From Ursus arctos (taxonomy: Eukaryota > Chordata > Mammalia > Carnivora > Ursidae), in contig NW_026623089.1 of assembly GCF_023065955.2 (NCBI RefSeq), positions 28,860,767 through 28,924,766 on the forward strand: a DNA stretch of 64,000 nucleotides, given 5' to 3'. The translations under genes were made by a program, and so were the position numbers. Shown here piece after piece: positions 44,001 to 52,339 of this stretch. Numbering within the stretch: position 1 is the first letter of the stretch; each line of letters starts with the position of its first letter. The notes below the pieces were generated by a model. The model saw nothing but the letters and a program-made list of their open reading frames with translations, did not search any database and was not told the origin of the DNA.

Positions 44001-47000
44001 CCGGAGCCCGTTTCAAGGCTGATGGGAAAGGCAGCAGGGGGCAGGGAGGGGCTGAAGGTACCAGGAAGAAAGGACTGTTTGCACCTAGAGCTCTGGGGAG
44101 TTTAAAGTGCGCCTCCAACCACTGACCCCAACCGTCTGTCCTCAGGTATGTGCTGCTACATCACGTGATGGGGGGCCTGGAGGGGGTGCAGGGGGCCTGG
44201 GGCTATGTCCAGGGGGGCATGGGTGCCCTCTCTGATGCCATCTCAAGCTCAGCCACCGCACACGGAGCAAGCGTCTTCACTGAAAAGGTGAATGCCCCCC
44301 CCGACCCTGATTATTTGCAAGGCTCCCAGTATAGAATAAAATGTCCTATTCGGAAGCTTCTTCATTTTACTGATGCACGAAGTGAGGCTTTGGAATCAAG
44401 GGGCAAGTTTACGCAGCCTGTTAATGGCTGAGCAGCTGTCAACCAGGTCCTGTTCTCCTGACCACCCCCTTTGAAGGCTCTGGCCCCTAAGCCCCATTAG
44501 AGCTGAGCCTTTGCGTTGGAGCGGGTGGACTGCCGCAGAGCCGGCGTGGGTCCAGATGGGGAAGCTGTGAGTATCCACGAGCAGCACAGACTGGAAACCC
44601 CCCAAGCTCCAACCTGTGTTTTCCTTCCTGGGGGGTTTCCGGGGCCTGCCTCTGGGGGCTCTAGACGGTGGCTACCGTGCTGGTGAGCAACGAAGGGCGC
44701 GTCCAAGGAGTCGTGCTGCAAGACGGCTCGGAGGTGAGGAGCAAAGTGGTGCTGTCCAACGCGTCCCCGCAGGCCACCTTCCTGAAGCTGACCCCACAGG
44801 TGAGGCCTGGGGGCCGGGCACAGGATGTCCGCGGGGGGTGTTGGTCCAGGGCACGGGGACCGCATGAGGACGGGAGACGCAAGTGCCAGGTCTCCGCACT
44901 GGGGGAAGCCAGTCCCTCTCTCCCCCACCCAACAGGCAGGGAGCAAGCAGGGAAGAAGCCTCACACGTGAGGAGAAGGGTCCAGGGGCATGAGGTGACCT
45001 AGGCCATGCAGCTGGCAATTGGCAGAACCAGAGCTAGAACCGGGTCCGACTTCCCATCCGGAGTTAGCCTCCCGCCCTGACGCGCTGCTCTAACCAACTC
45101 CGACTCCACTGTCTGTGTCGGTTGCCTGTGGCCGTTATCAGAGCTGCGTGAAACAACCACACAGCTTCTGGGCCTTTAATAAGAAATACTGACTTAGCAC
45201 GCAGAACCGGAGAGTTCAGTTGAACTTGGCTGAGCTCGGCTGCTCTGGGCTTGCTCACGCACCTGCCGTCAGCTGTGGGTCAACCAGTGGGCCCCGCTCA
45301 CCTTGCTGGCCTCGCTCCTGTGCCCAGGCTGGCTGGCTGTGCCAAGTCCGAGACAGTTTCTGCTGGAATGACCGGGTGGACTAGCTCCGCTCTGTGTGTC
45401 TTTCATTCTCCAGTATGATAAGTCCAGGCATTTCTCAGGGTCTGGCCGAGGGCAAAAGTGAGCAAACTCGCTCATGCAGGTGGTTTTCAGGATTCTGTTT
45501 GCATCCTAGTTACTAATGGTCACCTTGTCCCAAACCCAGAGTCACAGTGGGAAGATGTTACAAAGGTGTGCGGATACAGGGAGGGGTGAGGATTGGGGGC
45601 AATTTTTGTAACCGATCGCACCTTCCCTGTCACCAAAACCTATGATAATACGTTTATGAGTATGACCTCCCAGCCATTCTTGGGACTACTTGGGGAGACA
45701 AGGCACCACTTTTTCTGAGTGATTCCACTAAGAAAATTCAACAAACATCAGTTCAAAAGCATCTTGCTTAGATAATTCTGAGATAATCAAGACTTCCAAG
45801 AGCTTACAGACCAGAGGAGAAAAGGGGCTTTCAGCCCATTGGCCATATCCAAAGTAGGAGTTGGTGTGGGCCATTTACATTTGCTCTGGGAGTTCAGAGG
45901 AAGAAGTGGTTAGTGATGAGCTGGGGCGGGGGATCCAGGAGAGCTTCACAGAGGAGGTGCTTTGGCTGAGCTCTGAAAGATGGAAAGGATTTCTGGCAGT
46001 GGAGGTTGGGGGACCACCCTGAGCAAAGGAAGAAGGCAGCCCCCTTAGGGCCTCAGCCATCCCCAGGCCTTTTCATGGGACCTTCTTCCAGGAATGGCTT
46101 CCTAAGGAGTTCGTGGAGAAAATCTCCCAGCTGGACACCAAGTCACCTGCTACCAAGATCAACGGTAAGAGGTCCGCAGACTGCAGAGCTGTCTCTTTTG
46201 ACATTATCAGAGTGAGAAATCTCCCGGTGTGGGAAAAACTCATCATCATCTCTAGTCCCTCACCTCCACCCTGCCCCCCCATACTTTTTTTTTCCAATCC
46301 ACCGCTTGGGTGACCGGGGTGATGGGTAGATAAGGAGGATCCTGGTGGTCAAGGACACAGGCCTTTGGGCCCTCACCCTCCTCTTTGGTCCCTCAGTGGC
46401 TGTCGACAGGCTGCCTGATTTCCTGGCGGCCCCCAATGCTCCTGGAGGCCAGCCACTGCCCCATCACCAGTGCTCCATCCACCTGAACTGTGAAGACACA
46501 CTCCTCCTCCACCAGGCCTTCGAGGATGCCATGGAGGGCCTGCCTTCCCACAGGTGGGTGGGTCCTGGGCTTTGTGTCCCCTGGGACACTCCTACACGCA
46601 TGGGCACGTGGGGCGGAGGTGCCTGTCCAGACGCAGCGAGGATTGCCTCTTACTTCTGGTGTTTAACAGTCAGAGGGTCTTCAGATCTGCCGAAATCCAC
46701 ACCTAAGTTCTAAGGATAGGAAGTACATCCCAGGCGACAAATCAGTGGCCAGGGCAGGTAAGGAGTAAAGAGTAGGACGCCGTGCAGCCAAGCGTCACAG
46801 ATTAGCAGAAGGGGCAAAGGATGGCAGGGAGAACAGCACTGGCATTTGGGAAGAATTGGAGAAAATGCTTTCTAGGAGAGAAGGGGTCTCTCTGACTCAC
46901 AGCCCATCAGAGGGCACGCGCTCATCCGATCCCCCTGCTTTGTATTCTCTTGTCTCTGATAAGCTGCCTTCATGCAAAACTTGTGGAAGCATTTCCTACC

Positions 47001-50000
47001 TCCCGGTATCTCCATCCTTCCGGGAACAGGCAGGGATGTTACAGGAGTATCTTTCCGTACTGTCAGCTGTCCACCAAAGCTTGTTGAAAACCTGTCCTGT
47101 GTGGGACTCTGTAGTGAGTATGGGTTAGGGGAGTTGGGGGTCAGGCAGGGGCCTGCAACAGACACAAAGCTTATCATAGGGCAGGCACACAGATATTTAT
47201 AGCATGACGTAAGGAGGATGTGCGCCCTGGGAGAAGGCTAGAAGGCAATGTCCATTTATTCGTTCATAACTATTTTGGAGCCCCTACTCTGTATCAGGCT
47301 CAGTCCAGGGACCTGGGCACAGAGCAGCAAGCAAAGCCAACATGGCCTCTGCCCTCGGTTCACTGACCTTCTTTGGTGGAAGGCAAGGCAATCAACAAAC
47401 ATGCATGGATAGTATGGAGAAAAATAGATCAGAGGAACAGATGGTTCGCTAGTCTTCACGAGGTGGTCAGGAAAGAAAGGCATCTCTGACAGCATGGCGT
47501 TTGAGCTGAGACCCAAAGGAAATGAGAATAAAAGTCTTATAAATATCTGAGGAAGAATATCCAGGCAGAGGACAAGTCACGTGCAAAGGCCCTGGGGCAG
47601 GAGTGGACTGCTGTGTTGGAGGTACAGGGATGTAGCCAGAGAGGCTGGAGAAAGAGAACCTGGGAGCGAGGGGAGGTGGGGAGGGTCCTAGAGCTGCAGC
47701 TGGGCCTTGTCAGCCACTCCTGGCTTTTACTCCTGGAAAGTTTGTGCTGAGCCTGACTTCCATTTTAGAAAGACCACTCTGGCCACTGTTTGGAGGAAAA
47801 AAGGCATCTGTTGCAGTTGGTTACTATTGCAGAGTCCAAAGGACAGGAGTCGGTGGTCTGGCCCAAAGTGGGGACGGTGGAAGTGACGAGAAGTGGCCAG
47901 ACACTGAGTATTTGAAGATGAAGTCGGCAGCGTTTGCTGCTGGAGAGGAAGTAGGTTGCGAGCAAAAGAGGTGCCACCGGAAGATGGTGTTTGTCTTTAT
48001 AAACACGGGGAGCCTGGTATGGGGGGGAGGAGCAGGCTTTAGGCATTCGGGTTTGGACAAGTTGCTTTAGAGATGCCTGGTGGCCATGCAGGTTCAGAGG
48101 ATACATGGCAAGTGAGGGATGCAGGCTGAAAGGGCATTTCCCGTGGCCTCGAAGGTGGTCCGATTTGGAGATTAGAGGGCAAAATGTGCTCCAAGCAGAC
48201 AGGGCATTGTGAGCAGGGGCGGGGCTGGAAACAGGTCGGGGTTCTGTTGGGTGGCCGCAGCCCCAGCAGCTCTGGTCGGCGCAGGCTGGTCAGGGAAAGG
48301 TGGGCAGACGGGGGTAACCTGGGTTGAAATCTGGCCATGCGAGCACCTGCTGCTCTGGGCCTGGCCCCTTCCCTCGGGCGTGCTGTCTGCTGGGCCTGGA
48401 GAGGTTTGAGACCCGCCGGAGTGTGGGCTGTGGTGGAGGCAGGTGGGGGCAGGCACGCAGGTCAGGGAGGCTGAGTGGGACCTGAGACCCCGGGCGGTGG
48501 CGGCTGGGGCGGGGGGGTGCCTCAGGGGCTGGGAGCTCCCTGGGTGGTCTGGATCGACCCGGGGGTACGCAGCCCGCGCAGGAGAGCACCCGGCCACAGC
48601 CCCACAGGCACCACATCGTCTCACCCCAGGCCTTCCTTCCTTTTGTCGCTGTCCCCTCAGAGCCGCTCCCGGCCCCTTCCCTCGGGGCAGCTGCTGCTCT
48701 TCACACCTGACCCTCTTTCCTCCCCTCTGCGGCAGGCCTATGATTGAACTCTGCATCCCTTCCTCGCTGGACCCCACCCTGGCTCCCCCCGGCTGCCATG
48801 TGGTCTCCCTCTTCACTCAGTACACGCCCTACACGCTGGCTGGGGGCAAGGTGTGGGACGAGCAGGAGAGAAGCGCATATGCAGACAGAGGTAAAGCCGG
48901 CAGACTGTCCTGTCTCCACAGTGACAGCCGGGACCCCTCCCCTGCTGATTGCCCCATTCAGGATTAACAGCTGTGAAGTCCTGTCCCAGAGGGAGAGAAG
49001 CACCCAACGGAACCTAAGTCAGCACAGTGAATGCCTGCTGGGGCCAGACACTGGGCTAAGAAAGCCTAGAAGACACATTTCCTGTCCTTAAGTTGCTCAC
49101 AGTCCAGTCGCGGTTTGGGGAAAACCAATCTCACAATACAACGTACTATGTGAACCGAAGGAGGAAGCTGTTTGCCAGAGAGACACGGAGAGCTTTCCAA
49201 AGGAAGGGACATTTGAGCTGGGTTGTAAAGGATGAATAGGAGTTGGCCAGACAGCAGTGGGCATTCCAAGCAAAGAAACAACTTGAGCAAAGCAAGGAGG
49301 CGAGAAAGCTTTGCATATTCATGGGAGACAAGTAACTTTGTGGTCAGGGTTGGGGTGAACAGGTGGCAAAGTAGGGTAGACCCACAGGCCTTTGTAATGA
49401 ATTATTTACTTGTCCATGGACTGTTTTTATTTTTTGCTTATTGAGATATGATTTGCATATGATAAACCCATTTTAAGTGTGTAGTTTAATGAATTTTCAT
49501 GAAGTTGCCAAGTTGTGGAATCCTAGCAGCTCCTCTTCGTCCTCCTCACACCATCTTATTCTCTGCTGTTTGGTACCCAGTGTTCGACTGCATCGAGGCC
49601 TATGCCCCTGGCTTCAAGGGCTCCGTGGTGGGCAGGGACATCCTCACGCCACCTGATTTGGAGAGAATCTTCGGGCTTCCTGGAGGGGTGAGTATAAGAC
49701 TGGGGGTCCTTCATCACATTCTTCTCCCTGCACCCCCACCCCTGGCATGCCCGCTCGGCTTTCCCTTGTCCCTCCACACCCAGCCTGTATCGGGAAGGGA
49801 GGATGGTGCAGAGACCACAGTGGAAGGGGACAGAGAAATGGTCCGTCCCAGGGAGTGCGGAGAAGTGAGGAGATCAGACAGGAGAGACGGTGCCTGCTGA
49901 GCATGTCACCAGGACAGTGGCCCCCCTATCTGGACATCCATGGCCACCTCTCCCATCCGCCTTTCTTCAGAGGGAGCTCCCGTCTTAAGGCTTTGGATTT

Positions 50001-51821
50001 GCCTCTGATTTATCAAAACCTTGTGGAGACTGGGGGCAGAGGGACCAGCTAGGAGGCCAGGTCCATACGACAGCCACCAGTTTCACGGGGCTCCTGGTGG
50101 CTTCCGTGGGGCGAGGCCAAACGGAGGCAGGCTGCACGTGCACCAGCCTCCAGAGGCTTAGGATGAAAAAAATGTAACACATCTCATTAATAATTTTTAT
50201 ATCAATCACATGTTGAAATGATCATGTTTTGTATCTATTAGGTTAAATAAAATATATTGTTGACATTCATTTCACCGGTTTCTTTTTAAATTGTAATGTG
50301 GTTCCTAGAAAATAAGAATTGCATACGTGGCTCATGTTATGTTTGTATTGGACAGCGCTGGTCTGGAAATAGTGGACCAGGCAGTGGGGAGGGAGCGGAG
50401 CGGAGGGAGAGGGGAGGCGTAGGGCCGGCAGAACTGAGAAGTCTCGGTACAATGTGCTTACAGAGGTCTGGCCGGGGTGACAGGAAGGGTCTGCCTGGAG
50501 GCCCAGGCAGGGAAGGGGATGCCACCACCAAGGTGGGGAAGGTGGGAGAGAGCAGACTAGGCAGGGCAGGACAAGCTCAGCTTGGGACACGCTGAGAGGG
50601 TTAGCCAGAGGGCCATCCCTGTGGTGACGTCCGGCAGGTGTCAGTCTTCTTGTCTAGACCTGTCCCGTGAATCTGAACTTCCCCCTGGCACTTGCTCCCC
50701 ATTTCCTGGCTGCTCGGACCCAGGCCAGGGGACCAGAACTGAGCTCGAGTCCCTTGACCCTTGCCTGCCATCTACGGTGACTCTGCTGGGATATGAACCC
50801 CCAGGGCCCCAGGCTCAAGCGGGTGTCATGGCCAAGGCTGCCAAAATAAGTCAAATCCTCCATTTTTCAAACACAGGAGGATTTATAGTCCTCAGCAAAA
50901 CCCATAAAATCTCCCTCTTCTTTCCCCTTTCAGTTCCCTCCTACCCTGAAGGTGCTCCTCACCTTTATTTCGTCCTGAAAAGTGCTCTGGAAAACTCCAT
51001 CCCCAGCCCGAGGACATGCACCTGTTCTCTCTCTTTCCCTCCTCTTTCTGCTTCATAAGAATCCAAGAAAACATGCTGGAAGGAGAAGAACCTTCCTGGG
51101 AGGGGAGGAGAGGGAGAAATGCGCAAAGGCGGTGAAGCCGCTAACGCTCCTATGTTAACCGCCACGGCCCTGCCTCCCGCAGAACATCTTCCACTGCGCC
51201 ATGACCCTGGACCAGCTCTACTTTGCCCGCCCCACGCCCCTGCACTCCAGCTACCGCTGTCCCCTCCGGGGCCTGTATCTCTGTGGAAGCGGCGCCCACC
51301 CCGGTGAGTGCCCCTGGGCCCCTTCCTTGTGCTGCTGGGATCAGCAGTGTGGGAGGCAGGGGGAGAGGGGGGCGAGCAGGGACCTCCCACGAGAACAAGT
51401 CGTCCCCCATACTCAGGCTTCTCAGGAGAGGCGCAGCAGGGGCCTCTGCCAGCTGGCCATACCCTCCACCCTCAGGGTAGCTCACACCTCCTCCTCGCAA
51501 GGTCTGAGACTGGGTCGCAGAGATGGCCCTCCAAATGCCAGTTTTGGGCTGAGAGAGACCCATGTCCCTGAATCCCCCCTCCAGAGTTTAGACCCCTACA
51601 GGTTGGTAATGTTGCGTTTCTCAATTAAAAATTTTTCCCCGGGGGCGCCTGGGTGGCTCAGTCGTTAAGCGCCTGCCTTTGGCTCAGGACGTGATCCCAG
51701 CGTTCCGGGATCGAGCCCCACATCAGGCTCCTCCACTAGGAGCCTGCTTCTTCCTCTCCCACTCCCCCTGCTTGTGTTCCCTCTCTCGCTGGCTGTCTCT
51801 CTCTGTCAAATAAATAAATAA

Positions 51822-51864
<43 letters not shown>

Positions 51865-52339
51865 ATCTTTTAAAAAAAAAAATCTTCCCGGCCTCTACTC
51901 CAAGCCTAACTGACCTGGCCAAGGCTGCCATTGGCTCTGGACACGTCCCAGAGAGGTCTGTACTCCCACAGCTTCCCCCTCACACCCTGAGTCTCCCCAG
52001 TTTCGCCACCTAGCACCCTGACCTCCAGACTGAGGGGGGCACTTGCTTGGGCTGCGCGCTGGGCCCCCTGCTCAGAGCTCTGGTGGAAGAGGATGGGAGG
52101 CGAGCCCAGAATCCGTCCTAATAGTCATCCCGGGGGCTTCTGACGCCCGCAGTCCGAGCACCGGCCCCCAGGGACCCCCGCTCAGCTTCCCTGCAAGCCC
52201 TGGCCCGGCCTGCTCCCTGGGGAGGGTTGTGAGCACAGCTTAGTTCTTCCTGGGTGATTGCCTTCCAGGAGGAGGCGTCATGGGAGCCGCTGGACACAAT
52301 GCAGCCCATGTTGTCTTCAGAGACCTCAAGAGCATGTGA
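25943..52339 (+). CDS. PYROXD2: PYROXD2, pyridine nucleotide-disulphide oxidoreductase domain protein 2 (spliced, 16 coding exons, 581 aa)
   Basis: The coding exons are 25943-26069, 30391-30410, 32695-32788, 32873-32946, 37267-37422, 39772-39925, 41911-41972, 42067-42164, 44146-44287, 44665-44799, 46092-46164, 46397-46553, 48736-48890, 49581-49687, 51183-51303 and 52269-52339. They join to 1746 bp, 581 residues plus TGA, the human length. Residues 1-32 are basic and free of acidic clusters, like a mitochondrial targeting peptide. A Rossmann fold starts at about 34 ([19 protein letters not shown], GxGxxG at 41-46), with the ribose-binding Glu in AVFER and a GG motif after it. Near the C terminus, [19 protein letters not shown] is the second FAD-contacting motif of amine-oxidase/phytoene-desaturase-like proteins. 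Family knowledge and published work place the human protein in mitochondria; its substrate is not established. Variants near human PYROXD2 associate with urinary methylamine-type metabolites. All introns are GT-AG. No disruption is seen. The start has a strong Kozak context (G at -3, G at +4). Confidence 0.97.
28076..28200. mobile_element. MER5-like fragment (PYROXD2 intron 1)
   Basis: The wording 'cttgttaaaatgcagttcct' then 'gggccctatccctagtgatt' fits the MER5 core. Confidence 0.45.
30391..30410 (+). CDS. PYROXD2: PYROXD2 exon 2, a 20-nt microexon, residues 43-49
   Basis: The acceptor is CTCATTGCAG and the donor GCT|gtgagt. The 20 bases complete Gly43 and encode His-Asn-Gly-Leu-Val-Ala, the second half of the GxGxxG loop and the start of the following helix. 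Introns of 4.3 kb and 2.3 kb flank it. Skipping it would shift the frame, so inclusion must be efficient. Confidence 0.93.
31185..31345. repeat. MIR-like fragment (PYROXD2 intron 2)
   Basis: It reads 'aggcaagtcagtcaggcttt', 'ctgagccatgtaagatgagc' and 'cacagagttgctgtgaag', the MIR order. Confidence 0.6.
31960..32150. repeat. MIR-like fragment (PYROXD2 intron 2)
   Basis: It reads 'agcctgaggcaagctgttaa', 'cctccttgggcctccgtttg' and 'ctctcgggttgtgg', the MIR order. Confidence 0.6.
32164..32357 (-). mobile_element. SINEC, antisense (PYROXD2 intron 2)
   Basis: It runs from AAAAGATTTTATTTATTTGA to CGACTGAGCCACCCAGGC. It ends about 340 bp before exon 3. Confidence 0.9.
32695..32788 (+). CDS. PYROXD2: PYROXD2 exon 3, residues 50-80
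   Basis: The acceptor is CCCCCCAG. The donor G|gtgagc splits Gly81. It encodes [20 protein letters not shown] and [11 protein letters not shown], carrying the acidic end of the second Rossmann strand (Glu of FER) and the GG motif. Confidence 0.96.
32873..32946 (+). CDS. PYROXD2: PYROXD2 exon 4, residues 81-105
   Basis: The acceptor is TGTTTCAG and the donor AAG|gtaggg. It encodes [20 protein letters not shown] and DLELK. The preceding intron is only 84 bp. Confidence 0.96.
34027..34226 (+). mobile_element. SINEC, sense (PYROXD2 intron 4)
   Basis: It runs from GGGACACCTGGGTGGCTCAT to an A tail. Imperfect duplications 'ataagttactcattcga' and 'ataatttactcctttga' flank it, so it is an older copy. 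Confidence 0.9.
34880..35030. repeat. MIR-like fragment (PYROXD2 intron 4)
   Basis: It reads 'ttattactcccatgtggcag' then 'ctgagaaactgaggctccag', the MIR core. Confidence 0.5.
36045..36310 (-). mobile_element. L2 fragment, antisense (PYROXD2 intron 4)
   Basis: It reads 'attcagtcaacagagtacat', 'aggtgctgggggtgcagcac' and 'gggaggccttgctgtcaggt', the reverse of an L2 3' end. Confidence 0.6.
36750..36942. repeat. MIR-like fragment (PYROXD2 intron 4)
   Basis: It reads 'cttggacaacttactccccc' and 'acagttgttgtgaggtgatc', the MIR pattern, and runs directly into the minisatellite. Confidence 0.55.
36943..37085. repeat. GTGGY-type pentanucleotide minisatellite
   Basis: About 140 bp of GTGGC and GTGGT-type units with single-base variants and a few insertions. 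The + strand is almost free of C runs and holds G in short groups. It ends about 180 bp before PYROXD2 exon 5. Confidence 0.9.
37267..37422 (+). CDS. PYROXD2: PYROXD2 exon 5, residues 106-157
   Basis: The acceptor is GTTCTGCAG and the donor CAG|gtaggg. It encodes [20 protein letters not shown] and on to [17 protein letters not shown] minisatellite ends about 180 bp upstream. Confidence 0.96.
37654..37860 (+). mobile_element. SINEC, sense (PYROXD2 intron 5)
   Basis: It runs from GGGGCACCTGGGTGGCTCAG through a CT-rich segment to a mixed A tail. Confidence 0.9.
38510..38650. mobile_element. MER5-like fragment (PYROXD2 intron 5)
   Basis: It reads 'ccagtggcttctacacctgg' then 'ctcagaatcccctggggagc', a MER5 end and core. 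Confidence 0.5.
39063..39235. repeat. GGAA/GAAA microsatellite (PYROXD2 intron 5)
   Basis: A purine-only + strand tract: about twelve perfect GGAA units near 39075-39123, then mixed GGGA, GAGA and AAAG units fading to A-rich sequence. Confidence 0.97.
39772..39925 (+). CDS. PYROXD2: PYROXD2 exon 6, residues 158-208
   Basis: The acceptor is TGTTCTAG. The donor G|gtaagt splits Gly209. It encodes [20 protein letters not shown] and on to STLKPVLQA. Confidence 0.96.
40364..40557 (+). mobile_element. SINEC, sense (PYROXD2 intron 6)
   Basis: It runs from GGGCGCCTGGGTGGCACAGC to an A tail. Flanking 'aaaatggccccgtggg' and 'aaaatggccccatggg' are the target duplications, one mismatch apart. Confidence 0.95.
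40990..41430. mobile_element. Ancient unassigned repeat, copy 1 (LTR-like)
   Basis: It shares order and wording with 45110-45640, for example 'acagtggggaggcaccacct' and 'gtgtgcagacacggggagcg' near its end against 'acagtgggaagatgttacaa' and 'gtgtgcggatacagggaggg'. The family is not identified. Confidence 0.4.
41730..41870. repeat. MIR fragment just upstream of PYROXD2 exon 7
   Basis: It reads 'acgtcatttaatccttacag', 'tagctcttggggatatgaaa' and 'ttactcccgttttacagata', a clear MIR order. Confidence 0.75.
41911..41972 (+). CDS. PYROXD2: PYROXD2 exon 7, residues 209-229
   Basis: The acceptor is CTCTTTTAG and the donor AAG|gtgagg. It encodes [20 protein letters not shown] and Lys. A MIR copy ends about 40 bp upstream. 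Confidence 0.95.
42053..42144 (+). ncRNA. MIR1287: mir-1287 orthologous locus across the intron 7/exon 8 border
   Basis: Human miR-1287-5p, as I remember it, begins TGCTGGATCAGTGG. Here the aligned bases are TTCTGGATCAATGG at 42068-42081, directly at the start of PYROXD2 exon 8, and the rest of the hairpin position follows within the exon. The differences fall at third codon positions, including base 2 of the mature RNA. I cannot show that the RNA is processed in this species. Confidence 0.5.
42067..42164 (+). CDS. PYROXD2: PYROXD2 exon 8, residues 230-261
   Basis: The acceptor is TGTCCCAG. The donor GG|gtgagt splits Gly262. It encodes [20 protein letters not shown] and [12 protein letters not shown]. 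The 5' part overlaps the position of the human mir-1287 hairpin. Confidence 0.96.
42230..42385. repeat. MIR-like fragment (PYROXD2 intron 8)
   Basis: It reads 'tggttcagagagggacaggt' and 'cccaagtcacacagctagtc', the MIR 3' half. Confidence 0.65.
43130..43340 (-). mobile_element. L2 fragment, antisense (PYROXD2 intron 8)
   Basis: It reads 'acctgtgccaggtgctgaga' and 'gaggcctccctgaggaagag', the reverse of an L2 3' end. Diverged unassigned sequence follows to about 44100. Confidence 0.5.
44146..44287 (+). CDS. PYROXD2: PYROXD2 exon 9, residues 262-309
   Basis: The acceptor is TGTCCTCAG and the donor AAG|gtgaat. It encodes [20 protein letters not shown] and on to ASVFTEK, including a Gly-rich [11 protein letters not shown] segment conserved in the phytoene-desaturase-like family. 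Confidence 0.96.
44665..44799 (+). CDS. PYROXD2: PYROXD2 exon 10, residues 310-354
   Basis: The acceptor is GGGCTCTAG and the donor CAG|gtgagg, phase 0. It encodes [20 protein letters not shown] and on to FLKLTPQ, the beta-rich part that closes the FAD fold. Confidence 0.96.
45110..45640. mobile_element. Ancient unassigned repeat, copy 2 (LTR-like)
   Basis: It is similar in layout to 40990-41430, with shared end wording, in the intron between PYROXD2 exons 10 and 11. Confidence 0.4.
45875..46025 (-). mobile_element. L2-like fragment, antisense
   Basis: It reads 'agcttcacagaggaggtgct' then 'ttggctgagctctgaaagat', the reversed L2 pattern. It ends about 70 bp before exon 11. Confidence 0.5.
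46092..46164 (+). CDS. PYROXD2: PYROXD2 exon 11, residues 355-378
   Basis: The acceptor is TTCTTCCAG. The donor G|gtaaga splits Val379. It encodes [20 protein letters not shown] and TKIN. Confidence 0.95.
46397..46553 (+). CDS. PYROXD2: PYROXD2 exon 12, residues 379-430
   Basis: The acceptor is TCCCTCAG. The donor AG|gtgggt splits Arg431. It encodes [20 protein letters not shown] and on to [11 protein letters not shown]. Confidence 0.96.
47235..48190 (-). mobile_element. Long L2 tract, antisense (PYROXD2 intron 12)
   Basis: A run of about 950 bp in L2 order: 'cccctactctgtatcaggct', 'acagagcagcaagcaaagcc', 'gcatctctgacagcatggcg', 'gtgcaaaggccctggggcag', 'aaagaccactctggccactg' and 'ttagagatgcctggtggcca'. 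It is unusually long for such an old element. Confidence 0.7.
48736..48890 (+). CDS. PYROXD2: PYROXD2 exon 13, residues 431-482
   Basis: The acceptor is CTGCGGCAG. The donor G|gtaaag splits Val483. It encodes [20 protein letters not shown] and on to [10 protein letters not shown] long antisense L2 tract lies in the intron before it. Confidence 0.96.
49170..49310 (-). mobile_element. L2-like fragment, antisense (PYROXD2 intron 13)
   Basis: It reads 'gacatttgagctgggttgta' then 'gcattccaagcaaagaaaca', the reversed L2 pattern. Confidence 0.5.
49425..49515. mobile_element. Short L1-like fragment before PYROXD2 exon 14
   Basis: It reads 'tgagatatgatttgcatatg' then 'acccattttaagtgtgtagt', wording common at the ends of old L1 copies. 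Confidence 0.4.
49581..49687 (+). CDS. PYROXD2: PYROXD2 exon 14, residues 483-518
   Basis: The acceptor is GTACCCAG and the donor GGG|gtgagt. It encodes [20 protein letters not shown] and on to ERIFGLPGG. An L1-like fragment ends about 70 bp upstream. Confidence 0.96.
50155..50365. mobile_element. Ancient DNA-transposon-like repeat, copy 2 (PYROXD2 intron 14)
   Basis: It shares 'cattaataat', 'gttgaaatgat' and 'atttcaccggtttcttttta' with 9990-10240 and ends 'ttggacagcgctggtctgga'. Confidence 0.5.
51183..51303 (+). CDS. PYROXD2: PYROXD2 exon 15, residues 519-558
   Basis: The acceptor is CCTCCCGCAG. The donor G|gtgagt splits Gly559. It encodes [20 protein letters not shown] and on to [11 protein letters not shown], the start of the C-terminal FAD motif. 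Confidence 0.96.
51642..51871 (+). mobile_element. SINEC with expanded AATA tail (PYROXD2 intron 15)
   Basis: It runs from GGGGCGCCTGGGTGGCTCAG through the CT-rich segment into an AATA repeat at about 51808-51866 and a short A run. The head is close to the family pattern, so the copy is young. Confidence 0.95.
52269..52339 (+). CDS. PYROXD2: PYROXD2 last exon (16), residues 559-581 and stop
   Basis: The acceptor is TGCCTTCCAG. It encodes [20 protein letters not shown], Ser and Met, then TGA at 52337-52339. The Gly-rich start completes the FAD motif. Human has Arg where this copy has His in AAGHN. Confidence 0.97.

Noticed and set aside
43436..44125. A 229-residue open frame in PYROXD2 intron 8
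   Set aside because: It lies in old repeat-like, purine-rich sequence next to an antisense L2 piece and resembles no protein.
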